10,481 bases of DNA from Pseudomonadota bacterium (lineage in GTDB: Bacteria > Pseudomonadota > Gammaproteobacteria > Burkholderiales > Thiobacillaceae). The notes under the pieces are model-generated. The model saw only the letters and a list, made by a program, of their open reading frames with translations, made no database searches and was not told the DNA's origin. The stretch lies in assembly GCA_021780975.1 (NCBI GenBank), contig JAJXXS010000102.1, positions 1 through 10,481 on the forward strand, written 5' to 3'. The first letter of the stretch is position 1, and each line of letters opens with the position of its first letter. A program made the translations under genes and the position numbers. Below, in pieces: positions 1 through 7,681 of this stretch.

Positions 1-27
1 GATTTCCTGTTCCAGCAGTGCGGTCAT
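1..27 (-). CDS. Possible start of an unidentified gene running off the left edge
   Basis: An ATG 23 bases beyond the yggU stop opens a frame that reads MTALLEQEI and is still open at the window edge. A purine-rich GGAAAAAGA lies about 10 bases upstream and could act as a weak ribosome binding site. The position suggests a further member of the yggS-proC-yggT-yggU transcription unit. Nine codons are too few to assign a family, and the start itself is only plausible. Confidence 0.3.
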
Positions 28-50
28 CGGGCGGTCTTTTTCCAGGGGTG

Positions 51-344
51 TCAGGATGCGTTTTCCAGCAGCCGTTCGGGCGCGGCTTCGCCCGGGGCTG
101 CCACCAATTTTTGCCGGCTTGTGTCGCCTTTCAACAGTTCCAGGCGGCTCTTTGCCACCGCCAGCTGCGCGGCAAGAAACTTGAGCAGGGCTGCGTTGGC
201 CTGATTGTCGGCAGCGCGTGCCGCGAGCTTGATGTGCAGGCGCCCGTCACGTTCCCCGGCGACGACGTTTTGGCCGGCGCCTGGGGTTATGTAGAGGGAA
301 AAGATCCAGCGGCCGTCATCCCCGCGGCGTGCCCAGGCCGACAT
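51..344 (-). CDS. yggU: DUF167 / YggU family protein
   Basis: A small 97-residue cytosolic protein of the DUF167 (YggU) family, whose biochemical role is not established. The family pattern is visible: a TPGA-type turn at residues 20-23 (usually QPGA), RLHIKLAA at 35-42, then the conserved DNQANAALLKFLA segment at 46-58, where the family usually has DGKANAAL, and GDTSRQK at 73-79. Length is normal for the family. Its ATG shares one base with the yggT stop codon (TGATG), so translation is probably coupled to yggT. The order yggS-proC-yggT-yggU is a well known proteobacterial arrangement, which supports the call. Confidence 0.88.
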   Translation of the reverse strand: MSAWARRGDDGRWIFSLYITPGAGQNVVAGERDGRLHIKLAARAADNQANAALLKFLAAQLAVAKSRLELLKGDTSRQKLVAAPGEAAPERLLENAS

Positions 345-919
345 CAGAAGCTCCTGAGTATCGCCATCTCGATGGCGCGCAGTGGCACGAGGATGATCAA
401 CTGGCCGACAAAAAAGACCACCAGCGGGCTCAGGTCAACGTTGCCCACGAGCGGGATGATGCGCCGCAGCGGCGCCAGGATGGGCTCGCTGAGCGCGTAA
501 ATGACAGGTGCCAGAGGCGAGTAAGGATTCACCCAGGAAAGTATCGCCCGGATCACGGTAAGGCCGATCACAAGGTAGATGGCGAGTTCCACCAGTTTGA
601 CCAGGGCAAGCAGCGCGAGTGCCGGCAGGGCGGCGCCGGCAGCGAGGCGGAAGGGAAAGCCGCTCGACCACAAGAGCATGATCTGTATCAGGTATTCCAC
701 CAGCCAGGCGCCCACCAGGCTGGCAAAATCGAAACCCTTATAGCCGGGAATGACGCGGCGCAGAGGGCGCACCAGAAAATCCGTGAACGCCACCACGAAC
801 TGGCCGAAGGGATTTCCGAGCGGCGCACGGAACATCTGCATGGCAAAACGCAGCAGGATGGCGAAGAGAAACAGGTTGCCGAGCGACTGAACGACAAACT
901 GCAGGCCGTCGGCGATCAT
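344..919 (-). CDS. yggT: YggT family integral membrane protein
   Basis: A 191-residue inner-membrane protein with two tandem YGGT domains. The first holds hydrophobic helices at about residues 8-28 and 65-84 with the motif RPLRRVIPG at 51-59. The second holds helices at about 97-124 and 163-183 with the motifs AILSWVNPYSP (125-135) and EPILAPLRRIIP (145-156), followed by DLSPLVVFF (162-170). Two domains and about 190 residues are typical for proteobacterial YggT. The family has been linked to osmotic or ionic stress tolerance and, in other lineages, to cell division or thylakoid biogenesis; its molecular function is unclear. The ATG overlaps the proC stop by four bases (ATGA), indicating coupling. 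Confidence 0.9.
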   Translation of the reverse strand: MIADGLQFVVQSLGNLFLFAILLRFAMQMFRAPLGNPFGQFVVAFTDFLVRPLRRVIPGYKGFDFASLVGAWLVEYLIQIMLLWSSGFPFRLAAGAALPALALLALVKLVELAIYLVIGLTVIRAILSWVNPYSPLAPVIYALSEPILAPLRRIIPLVGNVDLSPLVVFFVGQLIILVPLRAIEMAILRSF

Positions 920-1734
920 GGGAGCGCCCCCAGTTCGTCGCCGAGCTCCCGGGAGCGTCGCTGCGCGGCCGCCACCGCATGGGCCAGTGCGTCCCGCACA
1001 CCCTCATTTTCCAAGGCCGCCACGCCGCGCTCCGTGGTCCCCCCCTTGGAGGTGACGCGGCTGCGCAGGGTGGCGGGCTCCTCGCCCGATTCCAGCGCCA
1101 GGCGTGCCGCACCCACAAAAGTCTGCAGGGCGAGCTGGCGCGCGACCTCTGGCGCCAGGCCTTGGGCGATGGCGGCAGCCTCGAGCGCTTCCATGAAGTA
1201 GAACACATAGGCGGGGCCGCTGCCGGAAACCGCGGTGACGGCGTCCAGTTGGCTTTCCTCCGGTACCCATACGGCAGCGCCTACGGCGCGCAGGATGGCC
1301 TCGGCGCGTGAACGCTCTGCGGCGGAAACCGTGCGCGCCGCGTATAGGGCGGTGATGCCGGCACCTACCATGGCTGGGGTATTGGGCATGGTGCGCACGA
1401 TGCGTTGATGCCCTCCCAGCCAGCGTTCCAGGTCGGCCACGCGTATCCCGGCCGCGATCGAAATGACCAGCCGCTCGCCCAGGCGGGGGGCGAGCTGCCG
1501 CGCGATCTCCGGAACCTGCTGGGGCTTCACCGCCAGGATGACGGTGTGGCCCAAGTGGGCATGGGCTAGGTCGCGCCGCAGGGTGACGCCGAAGCGTCCC
1601 GCCAGGCGACCATGGGCATCGTCGGAGGGGTCGACGACCTCGATGTGCTCACCGGCCGCGCTCTTGCCGGCGAGGCCGGCGATGATGGCGGTGGCCATGT
1701 TGCCGCCGCCGATGAAGGTAATGCTGTCTGTCAT
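916..1734 (-). CDS. proC: Pyrroline-5-carboxylate reductase
   Basis: This enzyme performs the last step of proline biosynthesis, the NAD(P)H-dependent reduction of 1-pyrroline-5-carboxylate to L-proline in the cytosol. The N-terminal Rossmann fold carries the dinucleotide-binding run FIGGGNMATAII at residues 7-18 and AVKPQ at 68-72. RTMPNTPA follows at 114-121. The C-terminal dimerisation and substrate domain carries SGSGPAY at 170-176 and VTSKGGTT at 227-234, both signature segments of ProC. The 272-residue length is normal and no key motif is missing. The start overlaps the yggS stop by four bases, and GGAG lies about 9 bases upstream. ProC next to a YggS homologue is common and fits coupled PLP and amino-acid metabolism. 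Confidence 0.97.
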   Translation of the reverse strand: MTDSITFIGGGNMATAIIAGLAGKSAAGEHIEVVDPSDDAHGRLAGRFGVTLRRDLAHAHLGHTVILAVKPQQVPEIARQLAPRLGERLVISIAAGIRVADLERWLGGHQRIVRTMPNTPAMVGAGITALYAARTVSAAERSRAEAILRAVGAAVWVPEESQLDAVTAVSGSGPAYVFYFMEALEAAAIAQGLAPEVARQLALQTFVGAARLALESGEEPATLRSRVTSKGGTTERGVAALENEGVRDALAHAVAAAQRRSRELGDELGALP

Positions 1735-2492
1735 GCCTGCTGCTCCACGGCCGGTTTCGTACGCGCGCCAAACAGGGCCGTCCCCACCCGCACCCAGTTG
1801 GCTCCCTCCAGGATCGCCGCCTCCAGGTCAGCCGACATGCCCATGGAAAGGGTGTCCAGGGCGAGACCGCTGGCGTTGAGGTTCTCCAGCATGCCCCTGA
1901 GGCGTGCAAAGGGGACTCTTTGGGCGTCAAGCCCGGCGGCCGGGGCGGGGATGGCCATTAGCCCCCGCAATTGTAACCGTGGTAGGCGGGCAACGGCCTG
2001 CGCCAGTTCCGCGAGTTGCGATTCCGTGGCCCCGCTCTTGCTGGCTTCGCCGCTGACATTGACCTGCAGGCAGACCTGCAGCGGCGGCAGGCTGGCGGGG
2101 CGCTGGGCGGAGAGGCGCTGGGCCAGCTTGAGGCGATCCACGCTGTGGACCCAGGCGAAGCGTTCCGCCACCGGCCGCGTCTTGTTGCTCTGCAGCGGGC
2201 CGATGAAATGCCAGGTAACGGGCAGGTCTGCCAGTTGCGCCATTTTCGGCAGAGCCTCCTGCAGGTAGCTTTCGCCAAAATCCTTGAGCCCGAGCTGCGC
2301 GGCAGCGCGCAAGGCGGCGTCTGCCACGCCCTTGCCTACGCCGATCAGGCCAATGCCCATCGGGTCGCGGCTGGCCGCACAGGCGGCTGCGGCGATGCGC
2401 CTCCGGACGGCGGCCAGATTGGCGGCGAGGTTTTGCGTCGGGGGTTCGCTCAAGTTGAATCGCGCGCAGTCGTTATTGGGTTGAATACGCAT
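1731..2492 (-). CDS. yggS: YggS/PLPBP-type pyridoxal phosphate homeostasis protein
   Basis: A single-domain TIM-barrel PLP-binding protein, related to the N-terminal domain of alanine racemase, that buffers pyridoxal phosphate in the cytosol. The likely PLP lysine is K54. DFGESYLQEAL follows at 71-81, WHFIGPLQSNK at 94-104, LSMGMSADLEAAI at 215-227 and VRVGTALFG at 234-242, all family hallmarks. The segment around the lysine reads GVGKGVA, where the family normally has VSKTKP, so the pocket is unusual. The start is uncertain. The ATG at 2492 gives an N-terminal extension and 253 residues; a TTG at 2453 gives about 240, closer to the usual length. Neither has a clear Shine-Dalgarno. It heads the proC-yggT-yggU unit and is divergent from pilT. 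Confidence 0.93.
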   Translation of the reverse strand: MRIQPNNDCARFNLSEPPTQNLAANLAAVRRRIAAAACAASRDPMGIGLIGVGKGVADAALRAAAQLGLKDFGESYLQEALPKMAQLADLPVTWHFIGPLQSNKTRPVAERFAWVHSVDRLKLAQRLSAQRPASLPPLQVCLQVNVSGEASKSGATESQLAELAQAVARLPRLQLRGLMAIPAPAAGLDAQRVPFARLRGMLENLNASGLALDTLSMGMSADLEAAILEGANWVRVGTALFGARTKPAVEQQA

Positions 2493-2524
2493 TATCCGCC
2501 AACTGCCAACCGGACGATTGCCCC

Positions 2525-3568
2525 GTGGACATATCCGAACTCCTCGCTTTCAGCGTCAAGAACAAGGCCTCCGACCTGCACCTTTCGGCCGGGCTGCCAC
2601 CCATGATCCGGGTGCACGGCGACATCCGGCGCATCAATCTGCCGCCCATGGATCACAAGGACGTGCACCGCATGGTGTACGACATCATGAACGACTCCCA
2701 GCGCAAGGTTTACGAAGAGGTGCTGGAGGTGGATTTCTCCTTTGAAATTCCGGGGCTGGCGCGCTTCCGCGTCAACGCCTTCAATCAGCAGAAGGGCGCT
2801 GGCGCCGTGTTCCGTACCATTCCGTCCAAGGTTCTGACCCTGGAGGAGCTGGAGGCGCCCAAGATATTCAAGGAAATCTCCGACCAGCCGCGCGGAGTGG
2901 TGCTGGTGACGGGACCGACGGGTTCGGGCAAGTCGACCACCCTGGCGGCCATGGTCGACTACGTCAACGATACCCAGTATTCCCATATCCTCACCATCGA
3001 GGATCCCATCGAATTCGTGCACCAGAGCAAGAAATGCCTCATCAACCAACGCGAGGTCGGGCCCCATACCCATAGCTTCGCCAACGCCCTGCGCTCCGCC
3101 TTGCGCGAGGATCCGGACGTCATCCTGGTGGGCGAGATGCGCGACCTGGAAACCATCAGGCTGGCGTTGACCGCCGCGGAAACCGGCCACCTGGTGTTCG
3201 GCACGTTGCACACCTCCTCGGCCGCCAAGACCATAGACCGCGTCATCGATGTGTTCCCCGCGGCCGAAAAGGACATGGTGCGGGCGATGCTGTCCGAGTC
3301 GCTGCGCGCGGTGATTTCCCAGACCCTGCTCAAGACCAAGGACGGCGCCGGTCGCGTGGCGGCGCACGAAATCATGATCGGCACGCCCGCCATCCGCAAC
3401 CTCATCCGGGAGAACAAGGTGGCGCAGATGTATTCCTCCATCCAGACCGGCGGTGGCTTGGGCATGCAGACGTTGGATCAGTGCTTGCTGGACCTGGTGC
3501 GGCGCAATCTCGTCACCTCGGTGGAGGCGCGTGCGCGCGCCCAGAACAAGGACGCCTTTCTCGGCTGA
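2525..3568 (+). CDS. pilT: Type IV pilus retraction ATPase PilT (GTG start)
   Basis: PilT is the hexameric cytoplasmic ATPase that powers type IV pilus retraction, driving twitching motility, adhesion and DNA uptake. The protein starts MDISELLAFSVKNKASDLHL, the standard PilT N-terminus, from a GTG codon; no strong ribosome binding site precedes it. Visible motifs are the Walker A box GPTGSGKST (130-138), the Asp box TIEDPIEF (157-164), the Walker B region ILVGEMRD (200-207), the His box TGHLVFGTLHT (220-230) and the C-terminal AIRNLIRE motif (289-296), which is required for retraction in characterised PilT proteins. The 347-residue length is standard. It is followed by pilU after 21 bases and is divergent from yggS. 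Confidence 0.98.
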   Translation: MDISELLAFSVKNKASDLHLSAGLPPMIRVHGDIRRINLPPMDHKDVHRMVYDIMNDSQRKVYEEVLEVDFSFEIPGLARFRVNAFNQQKGAGAVFRTIPSKVLTLEELEAPKIFKEISDQPRGVVLVTGPTGSGKSTTLAAMVDYVNDTQYSHILTIEDPIEFVHQSKKCLINQREVGPHTHSFANALRSALREDPDVILVGEMRDLETIRLALTAAETGHLVFGTLHTSSAAKTIDRVIDVFPAAEKDMVRAMLSESLRAVISQTLLKTKDGAGRVAAHEIMIGTPAIRNLIRENKVAQMYSSIQTGGGLGMQTLDQCLLDLVRRNLVTSVEARARAQNKDAFLG

Positions 3569-3589
3569 ACCCTCTTACAGGCTTTGCTT

Positions 3590-4717
3590 ATGGACGCGCA
3601 AAAAACCGTTACCGACCTGCTACGCCTCATGACGGCGAAGAACGCCTCGGACCTTTTTCTCACCGCCGGCTTCGCTCCAGCGCTCAAAGTGGACGGCAAG
3701 ATCGTCGCGGTGGCCAATCAGACCCTGACGCCGGCGCATACGCGCGAACTGGCGCGCTCGATCATGAACGATCGCCAGTGGGCTGAGTTCGAGGCCAAGA
3801 ACGAATGCAACTTTGCCATCGCACCGGCCGAGATCGGCCGATTCCGCTGCAACGCCTTCGTCCAGCAAGGCCACACCGGTTTGGTGCTGCGTACCATCAA
3901 CACCAAGATACCCAAATTCGAAGAACTCAACCTGCCGCCCGTGCTGCGCGACATCGCCATGGTCAAGCGCGGCCTGGTCATCTTCGTCGGCGGCACCGGC
4001 TCGGGCAAATCCACCTCGCTCGCCGCGATGATCGGCTACCGTAACGAGAACGCGCGTGAGCACATCATCACGGTGGAAGACCCGATCGAATACGTGCACG
4101 AGCACAAGGGCTGCATCATCACCCAGCGCGAGGTGGGGGTGGACACCGAGACCTGGTTTTCGGCCCTCAAGAACACCCTGCGCCAGGCGCCCGACGTCAT
4201 CCTCATCGGCGAGATCCGCGACCGCGACACCATGGAATATGCCATCGCCTTCGCCGAAACCGGCCACCTGTGCCTGTCCACCCTGCACGCCAACAGCGCC
4301 AACCAGGCGCTCGACCGCATCGTCAACTTCTTCCCCGAGGAAAAGCGCGACCAGTTGCTCATGGACCTGAGCCTCAACCTCAAGGCCTTCATCTCGCAGC
4401 GCCTGATCCCGCGCCGCGAAGGCAAGGGGCGCATCGCTTCCGTGGAGATCATGCTTAATTCACCGCTCATCTCCGACCTCATCTTCAAGGGCCATGTGCA
4501 CGAGATCAAGGAAGTGATGAGCAAATCGCGCGAACTGGGCATGCAGACCTTCGACCAAGCCCTGTTCGATCTCTACGAGGCCGGCTTCATCGCCTACGAA
4601 GACGCCCTGCGCAACGCCGACAGCCTCAACGACCTGCGCCTCAAGATCAAGCTGCACGGCCAGGAGGCGAAAGGCAAGAACCTCATGAGCGGGCTGGATC
4701 ACCTGGACATCGTTTAG
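3590..4717 (+). CDS. pilU: PilT-dependent type IV pilus retraction ATPase PilU
   Basis: PilU is a PilT paralogue that assists retraction under load and usually depends on PilT. The ATG at 3590 (MDAQKTVTDLLRLM) is preferred over an in-frame TTG two codons upstream; an AGG nine bases before the ATG is the only Shine-Dalgarno-like element. The 375-residue protein has Walker A GGTGSGKST (134-142), the Asp box TVEDPIEY (161-168), Walker B VILIGEIRD (203-211) and the His box TGHLCLSTLH (224-233). The PilT-specific AIRNLIRE motif is replaced by LISDLIFKG, and the C-terminal tail is longer, as expected for PilU. The 21-base gap after pilT indicates a two-gene operon. Confidence 0.97.
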   Translation: MDAQKTVTDLLRLMTAKNASDLFLTAGFAPALKVDGKIVAVANQTLTPAHTRELARSIMNDRQWAEFEAKNECNFAIAPAEIGRFRCNAFVQQGHTGLVLRTINTKIPKFEELNLPPVLRDIAMVKRGLVIFVGGTGSGKSTSLAAMIGYRNENAREHIITVEDPIEYVHEHKGCIITQREVGVDTETWFSALKNTLRQAPDVILIGEIRDRDTMEYAIAFAETGHLCLSTLHANSANQALDRIVNFFPEEKRDQLLMDLSLNLKAFISQRLIPRREGKGRIASVEIMLNSPLISDLIFKGHVHEIKEVMSKSRELGMQTFDQALFDLYEAGFIAYEDALRNADSLNDLRLKIKLHGQEAKGKNLMSGLDHLDIV

Positions 4718-4810
4718 GCGAGGTTTTTTCGTATCGCTTTCGGTGGAGGCAGCGCCATGGCGATTCGGATACACTGCGCATAATCCCTTTTCCCCGATGG
4801 GGATGCCCGC

Positions 4811-4830
4811 CTGGATTTCGCGAAATGCAG
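4811..4830. promoter_or_regulatory. Near-perfect 20-base inverted repeat, candidate operator of the prsT-glycosyltransferase unit
   Basis: The arms CTG-x-ATTTC and GAAAT-x-CAG mirror each other at nine of ten positions; only the fourth pair (G opposite G) fails. The central 12 bases ATTTCGCGAAAT are a perfect palindrome. It ends 65 bases before the prsT ATG and eight bases before an AT-rich TAATAA (4839-4844) that could serve as a -10 element, which would place a -35 region inside the repeat. That geometry is typical of a repressor site, but no matching regulator is in the window and the promoter elements are weak. Confidence 0.35.
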
Positions 4831-4885
4831 CGGGGCGGTAATAAAAGCGCGCGCGCCGTGAGCCCGGTCATGCGTGCGAGATAGC

Positions 4886-4890
4886 AGGAG
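4886..4890 (+). promoter_or_regulatory. Ribosome binding site of the prsT-like gene
   Basis: AGGAG lies five bases before the ATG at 4896. It is the clearest Shine-Dalgarno on the plus strand of this window and fixes the start of the lipoprotein, whose signal peptide begins immediately at that ATG. Confidence 0.7.
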
Positions 4891-4895
4891 ACGCG

Positions 4896-7670
4896 ATGCA
4901 AGCCCCGTTCAAACCCGTCCTGTTTGCCATGCTGCTGGGCCTGAGCCTGCTGGGCGGTTGTAAATTCGGCCACGAAACGCCGGCCGAGCGCATCCAGAAG
5001 GCAAAGGATTTCGAGGCCAAGCAGGACTATCACGCCAGCGTCATAGAGCTCAAGTCCGCGCTCCAGCAGGAGCCCAACAACGCACAGGCGCGTTGGCTAT
5101 TGGGCCTGGACTATCTCAAGCTGAAGCAGGGCGGGGACGCGGAAATCCAGTTGGAGAAGGCCGTGCAGCTCGGCATCAGTCCGGCGAGCGCGCGCATTCC
5201 CCTGGCCAAAGCCTGGCTGCTGAAAGGCGATTATGGCAAGGTGCTGGACAAGCTTTCCCCCAGCGACCAGGACGACCCGCAAACGCTGGCGCAGATACTG
5301 CAGATTCGCGGCGACGCCCTCATGGGCCAAGGCAAGTACGCCGAAGCCTGTCCGCTGTACGACCAGTCCATCAAGTCCGACGCGACTTACATTCCCGCGT
5401 ACTGGGGGCAGGCGCGCTGCGAATTCGGCAACGGCCATCCCGATCAGGCCGTCGCCACCGCGCAGAAGGCCGCCAATATGGATCCTGCGCGCTTGGAATC
5501 CTGGTATTTGCTGGGAGATCTTTATCGCGCCAGCAACCAGCCGGACAAGGCGCTGGGCGCCTATGACCAGGCGCTTAAGGTCAAACCCAAGGATTTCCTC
5601 GCCCTGTCCCTCAAGGCCACTACCCTGCTGTCCATGAATCGAATGGATGAGGGCATCAAGGCGGTGCAGGCTCTCAAGGAGGCACAGCCCAAGTCGCTGA
5701 CCTACCAATATCTGCAGGCCTATGTCGATTTCCGGCAGAAACGATACGGTGACGCCAAGGATCTTCTGCAGCAGATTCTCCAGGTAGACCCCAATCACCT
5801 ACAGACGTTGCTTCTTTACGGCACGGTCAACTACGCCACGGGCGACAACGAAATCGCGTTGGACAGCTTCAATCACGTCTTGACCCTGGTTGACCTTCCG
5901 GCAGCCCGCACGCTCGCGGCCGCCACCCAGGTCCGCATGGGCCTCAACGCTAACGCCCTGAAAACCCTTGCCCCTCTGCTCGGCCCCGGACAAACCGATC
6001 CCAAGCCTTTCCTGCTCGCGGGCCAGGCGGCCATGAACCAGGGCCAATACCAGCAGGCCATGGTCTACCTCGGCCAGGCAAGCAAACTGGATCCCCAGAA
6101 CGCGGCCATCCGCACCTCCCTCGCCCAAAGCCAGTTGTTGAATGGCGACCAGCAGGGCGTAAGCGGCCTGGAGTCGGTCATCACCTCAAATCCGCAGGAT
6201 GCCCAAGCCTATCTGGCCCTGGTTGCCGCCCAATTGGCCAAGGGGGACAGCGCGGGGGCTTTGTCCACCATCAACCGGATGGCCCAGGCGCAACCTAAGA
6301 ACCCCATGCCCTATTACTTCAAAGGGCAGATCTTGCTGGCTCAGCGCAATATTCCGGGGGCACGTCATGCATTCGACCAGAGTCTCGCTCTCGATTCCGT
6401 CTTTCTGCCCGCCGCTACTGCCCTTGCCGGGCTGGATCTGGCTCAAAACCAGCCTGCTCAAGCCAAGCAGCGTTTCCAGAACATCCTGAGCAAAGATCCC
6501 AACAACCTCGGCGCGCAGCTCGGACTTGCCGGCGTCTATCTTAGTCTGGGCGACGCCAAAGCGTATCTAGAGCAGATGCAGGCCGTCATCAAGGCTCATC
6601 CCGACGACCTCACTCCGGTCAGTCTGCTGGACGATTACTATTTGCGCGACAAGCAGCCTCAGGCCGCCATCGACCTCGCCCGCAAGGCTTCCCAGTCCCG
6701 CCCGGGAAACGCCGCCTTTCTCGATCACCTGGGGCAGACGCTCCTTTTGGCCGGGCGCTATAACGACGCGGTGGACGCCTTCACCAATCTCACCAACCTG
6801 CAGCCCAGCGCACCGGTGGCCTGGTACCGCCTTGCCGCCGCCCAGCGTATGGCTGGGGATTTGAACGGCTCCCAGCAATCCTTGCAGAAGGCGCTGCGCC
6901 TTGCGCCCAATTACCTGGACGCACGCATCGCCTTGGCTGGCCTGGATGTGGCTCAGGGGCAGCCCCGTCAAGCTCTGGAAGAAGTCAAGCGCATTCAAGC
7001 CGATGCTCCCTCGTCGCCCGTAGGCTACAACCTGGAGGCGGACATCTACACCCGCCTCAAACAACCGACCCAGGCCCTGCAGGCCTACCAAAAAGCCTTT
7101 CAGGTCGCACCTTCTGACCAGACGGCCATCGCTTATCATCAGGCATTGCTGCGCGCAAACAACATGGTGAGGGCCGAACAGGTGGCCCAGCAGTGGCTCA
7201 AGCAGCACCCCAACGACGTTACGTTCCGGCTCTACCTGGCCAATGACGCGCTCGTTCGCCAGCAAACCGCCCAAGCCATCGCGCTTTACCGACAGATCGT
7301 CCAGATCGCGCCCGACAATATCCTGGCGCTCAACAATCTCGCCTCCCTGCTGCAAAAGCAGAATGACCCTGGCGCTATGGCCTATGCGCAGCGCGCTTAT
7401 CAACTGCAGTCCAGGAATCCCATGGTGGCCGATACCTACGGCTGGCTCCTCGCCCAGCAAGGTAGGCCCGATCAGGCTCTGCCCCTGCTCAACCAAGCCG
7501 TGAAAGGAGCCCCGCAGTTTCCGGCCTTGCAATACCATCTTGCCGCCACGCTGGTTAAGCTGGGCAAGGCAGCCGAAGCCCGCCCCCACCTACAGGCTGC
7601 CCTGGCGTCCAAGGAAGCTTTCGGCGAGCGTAACGAGGCGACACAGCTCTTGCGCCAGATCGGCGGGTAG
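4896..7670 (+). CDS. prsT: PEP-CTERM system TPR-repeat lipoprotein (PrsT-like)
   Basis: A 924-residue exported lipoprotein built almost wholly of tetratricopeptide repeats. The N-terminus has a lysine followed by a hydrophobic stretch (8-19) and the lipobox L-G-G-C with the lipidated cysteine at 22. The +2 residue is lysine, not aspartate, so outer-membrane anchoring facing the periplasm is expected. TPR units of about 34 residues run from about residue 30 to the C-terminus, with A-x-x-x-Y/L-x-x-A-L and P-N-N/D-type turns recurring throughout; no enzymatic domain is seen. Length, lipobox and layout match PrsT (TIGR02917), found in proteobacteria with exosortase XrtA and an exopolysaccharide locus. 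Its role is inferred to be a scaffold in polysaccharide or PEP-CTERM protein export. The usual neighbours prsK, prsR and xrtA are absent here. A BcsC/PelB-like TPR export scaffold is the alternative. Confidence 0.85.
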   Translation: MQAPFKPVLFAMLLGLSLLGGCKFGHETPAERIQKAKDFEAKQDYHASVIELKSALQQEPNNAQARWLLGLDYLKLKQGGDAEIQLEKAVQLGISPASARIPLAKAWLLKGDYGKVLDKLSPSDQDDPQTLAQILQIRGDALMGQGKYAEACPLYDQSIKSDATYIPAYWGQARCEFGNGHPDQAVATAQKAANMDPARLESWYLLGDLYRASNQPDKALGAYDQALKVKPKDFLALSLKATTLLSMNRMDEGIKAVQALKEAQPKSLTYQYLQAYVDFRQKRYGDAKDLLQQILQVDPNHLQTLLLYGTVNYATGDNEIALDSFNHVLTLVDLPAARTLAAATQVRMGLNANALKTLAPLLGPGQTDPKPFLLAGQAAMNQGQYQQAMVYLGQASKLDPQNAAIRTSLAQSQLLNGDQQGVSGLESVITSNPQDAQAYLALVAAQLAKGDSAGALSTINRMAQAQPKNPMPYYFKGQILLAQRNIPGARHAFDQSLALDSVFLPAATALAGLDLAQNQPAQAKQRFQNILSKDPNNLGAQLGLAGVYLSLGDAKAYLEQMQAVIKAHPDDLTPVSLLDDYYLRDKQPQAAIDLARKASQSRPGNAAFLDHLGQTLLLAGRYNDAVDAFTNLTNLQPSAPVAWYRLAAAQRMAGDLNGSQQSLQKALRLAPNYLDARIALAGLDVAQGQPRQALEEVKRIQADAPSSPVGYNLEADIYTRLKQPTQALQAYQKAFQVAPSDQTAIAYHQALLRANNMVRAEQVAQQWLKQHPNDVTFRLYLANDALVRQQTAQAIALYRQIVQIAPDNILALNNLASLLQKQNDPGAMAYAQRAYQLQSRNPMVADTYGWLLAQQGRPDQALPLLNQAVKGAPQFPALQYHLAATLVKLGKAAEARPHLQAALASKEAFGERNEATQLLRQIGG

Positions 7671-7681
7671 CCGCTCCGAAG

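Noticed and set aside
329..1201. 290-residue plus-strand open frame across yggT and proC
   Set aside because: It is rich in Q, H, R and E without any family pattern and spans two well supported minus-strand genes, so it is a shadow.
2492..3367. Long open frame (291 residues) antisense to pilT, rich in G, H and V
   Set aside because: It is the complement of a highly conserved, GC-biased pilT coding sequence, has no recognisable domain and no ribosome binding site; pilT is certain.
4724..4729. Run of six T after the pilU stop, considered as a terminator
   Set aside because: No GC-rich hairpin precedes it; only four-base complementarities can be drawn.
4753..4785. Possible sigma-54 promoter upstream of the prsT-like gene, searched because PrsR is a sigma-54-type regulator
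   Set aside because: No GG and GC pair with the required 10-base separation and flanking consensus (TGGCAC, TTGC) could be found in 4718-4895.
4792..4802. CCCC-GAT-GGGG hairpin upstream of the prsT-like gene, considered as an RNA regulatory element
   Set aside because: A four-base-pair stem with a three-base loop is common by chance at this GC content and no conserved riboswitch features surround it.
6567..7589. 340-residue open frame antisense to the TPR lipoprotein gene
   Set aside because: Low-complexity leucine- and glycine-rich translation with no motif, wholly inside a gene with clear TPR repeats; a by-product of GC-rich codon use.
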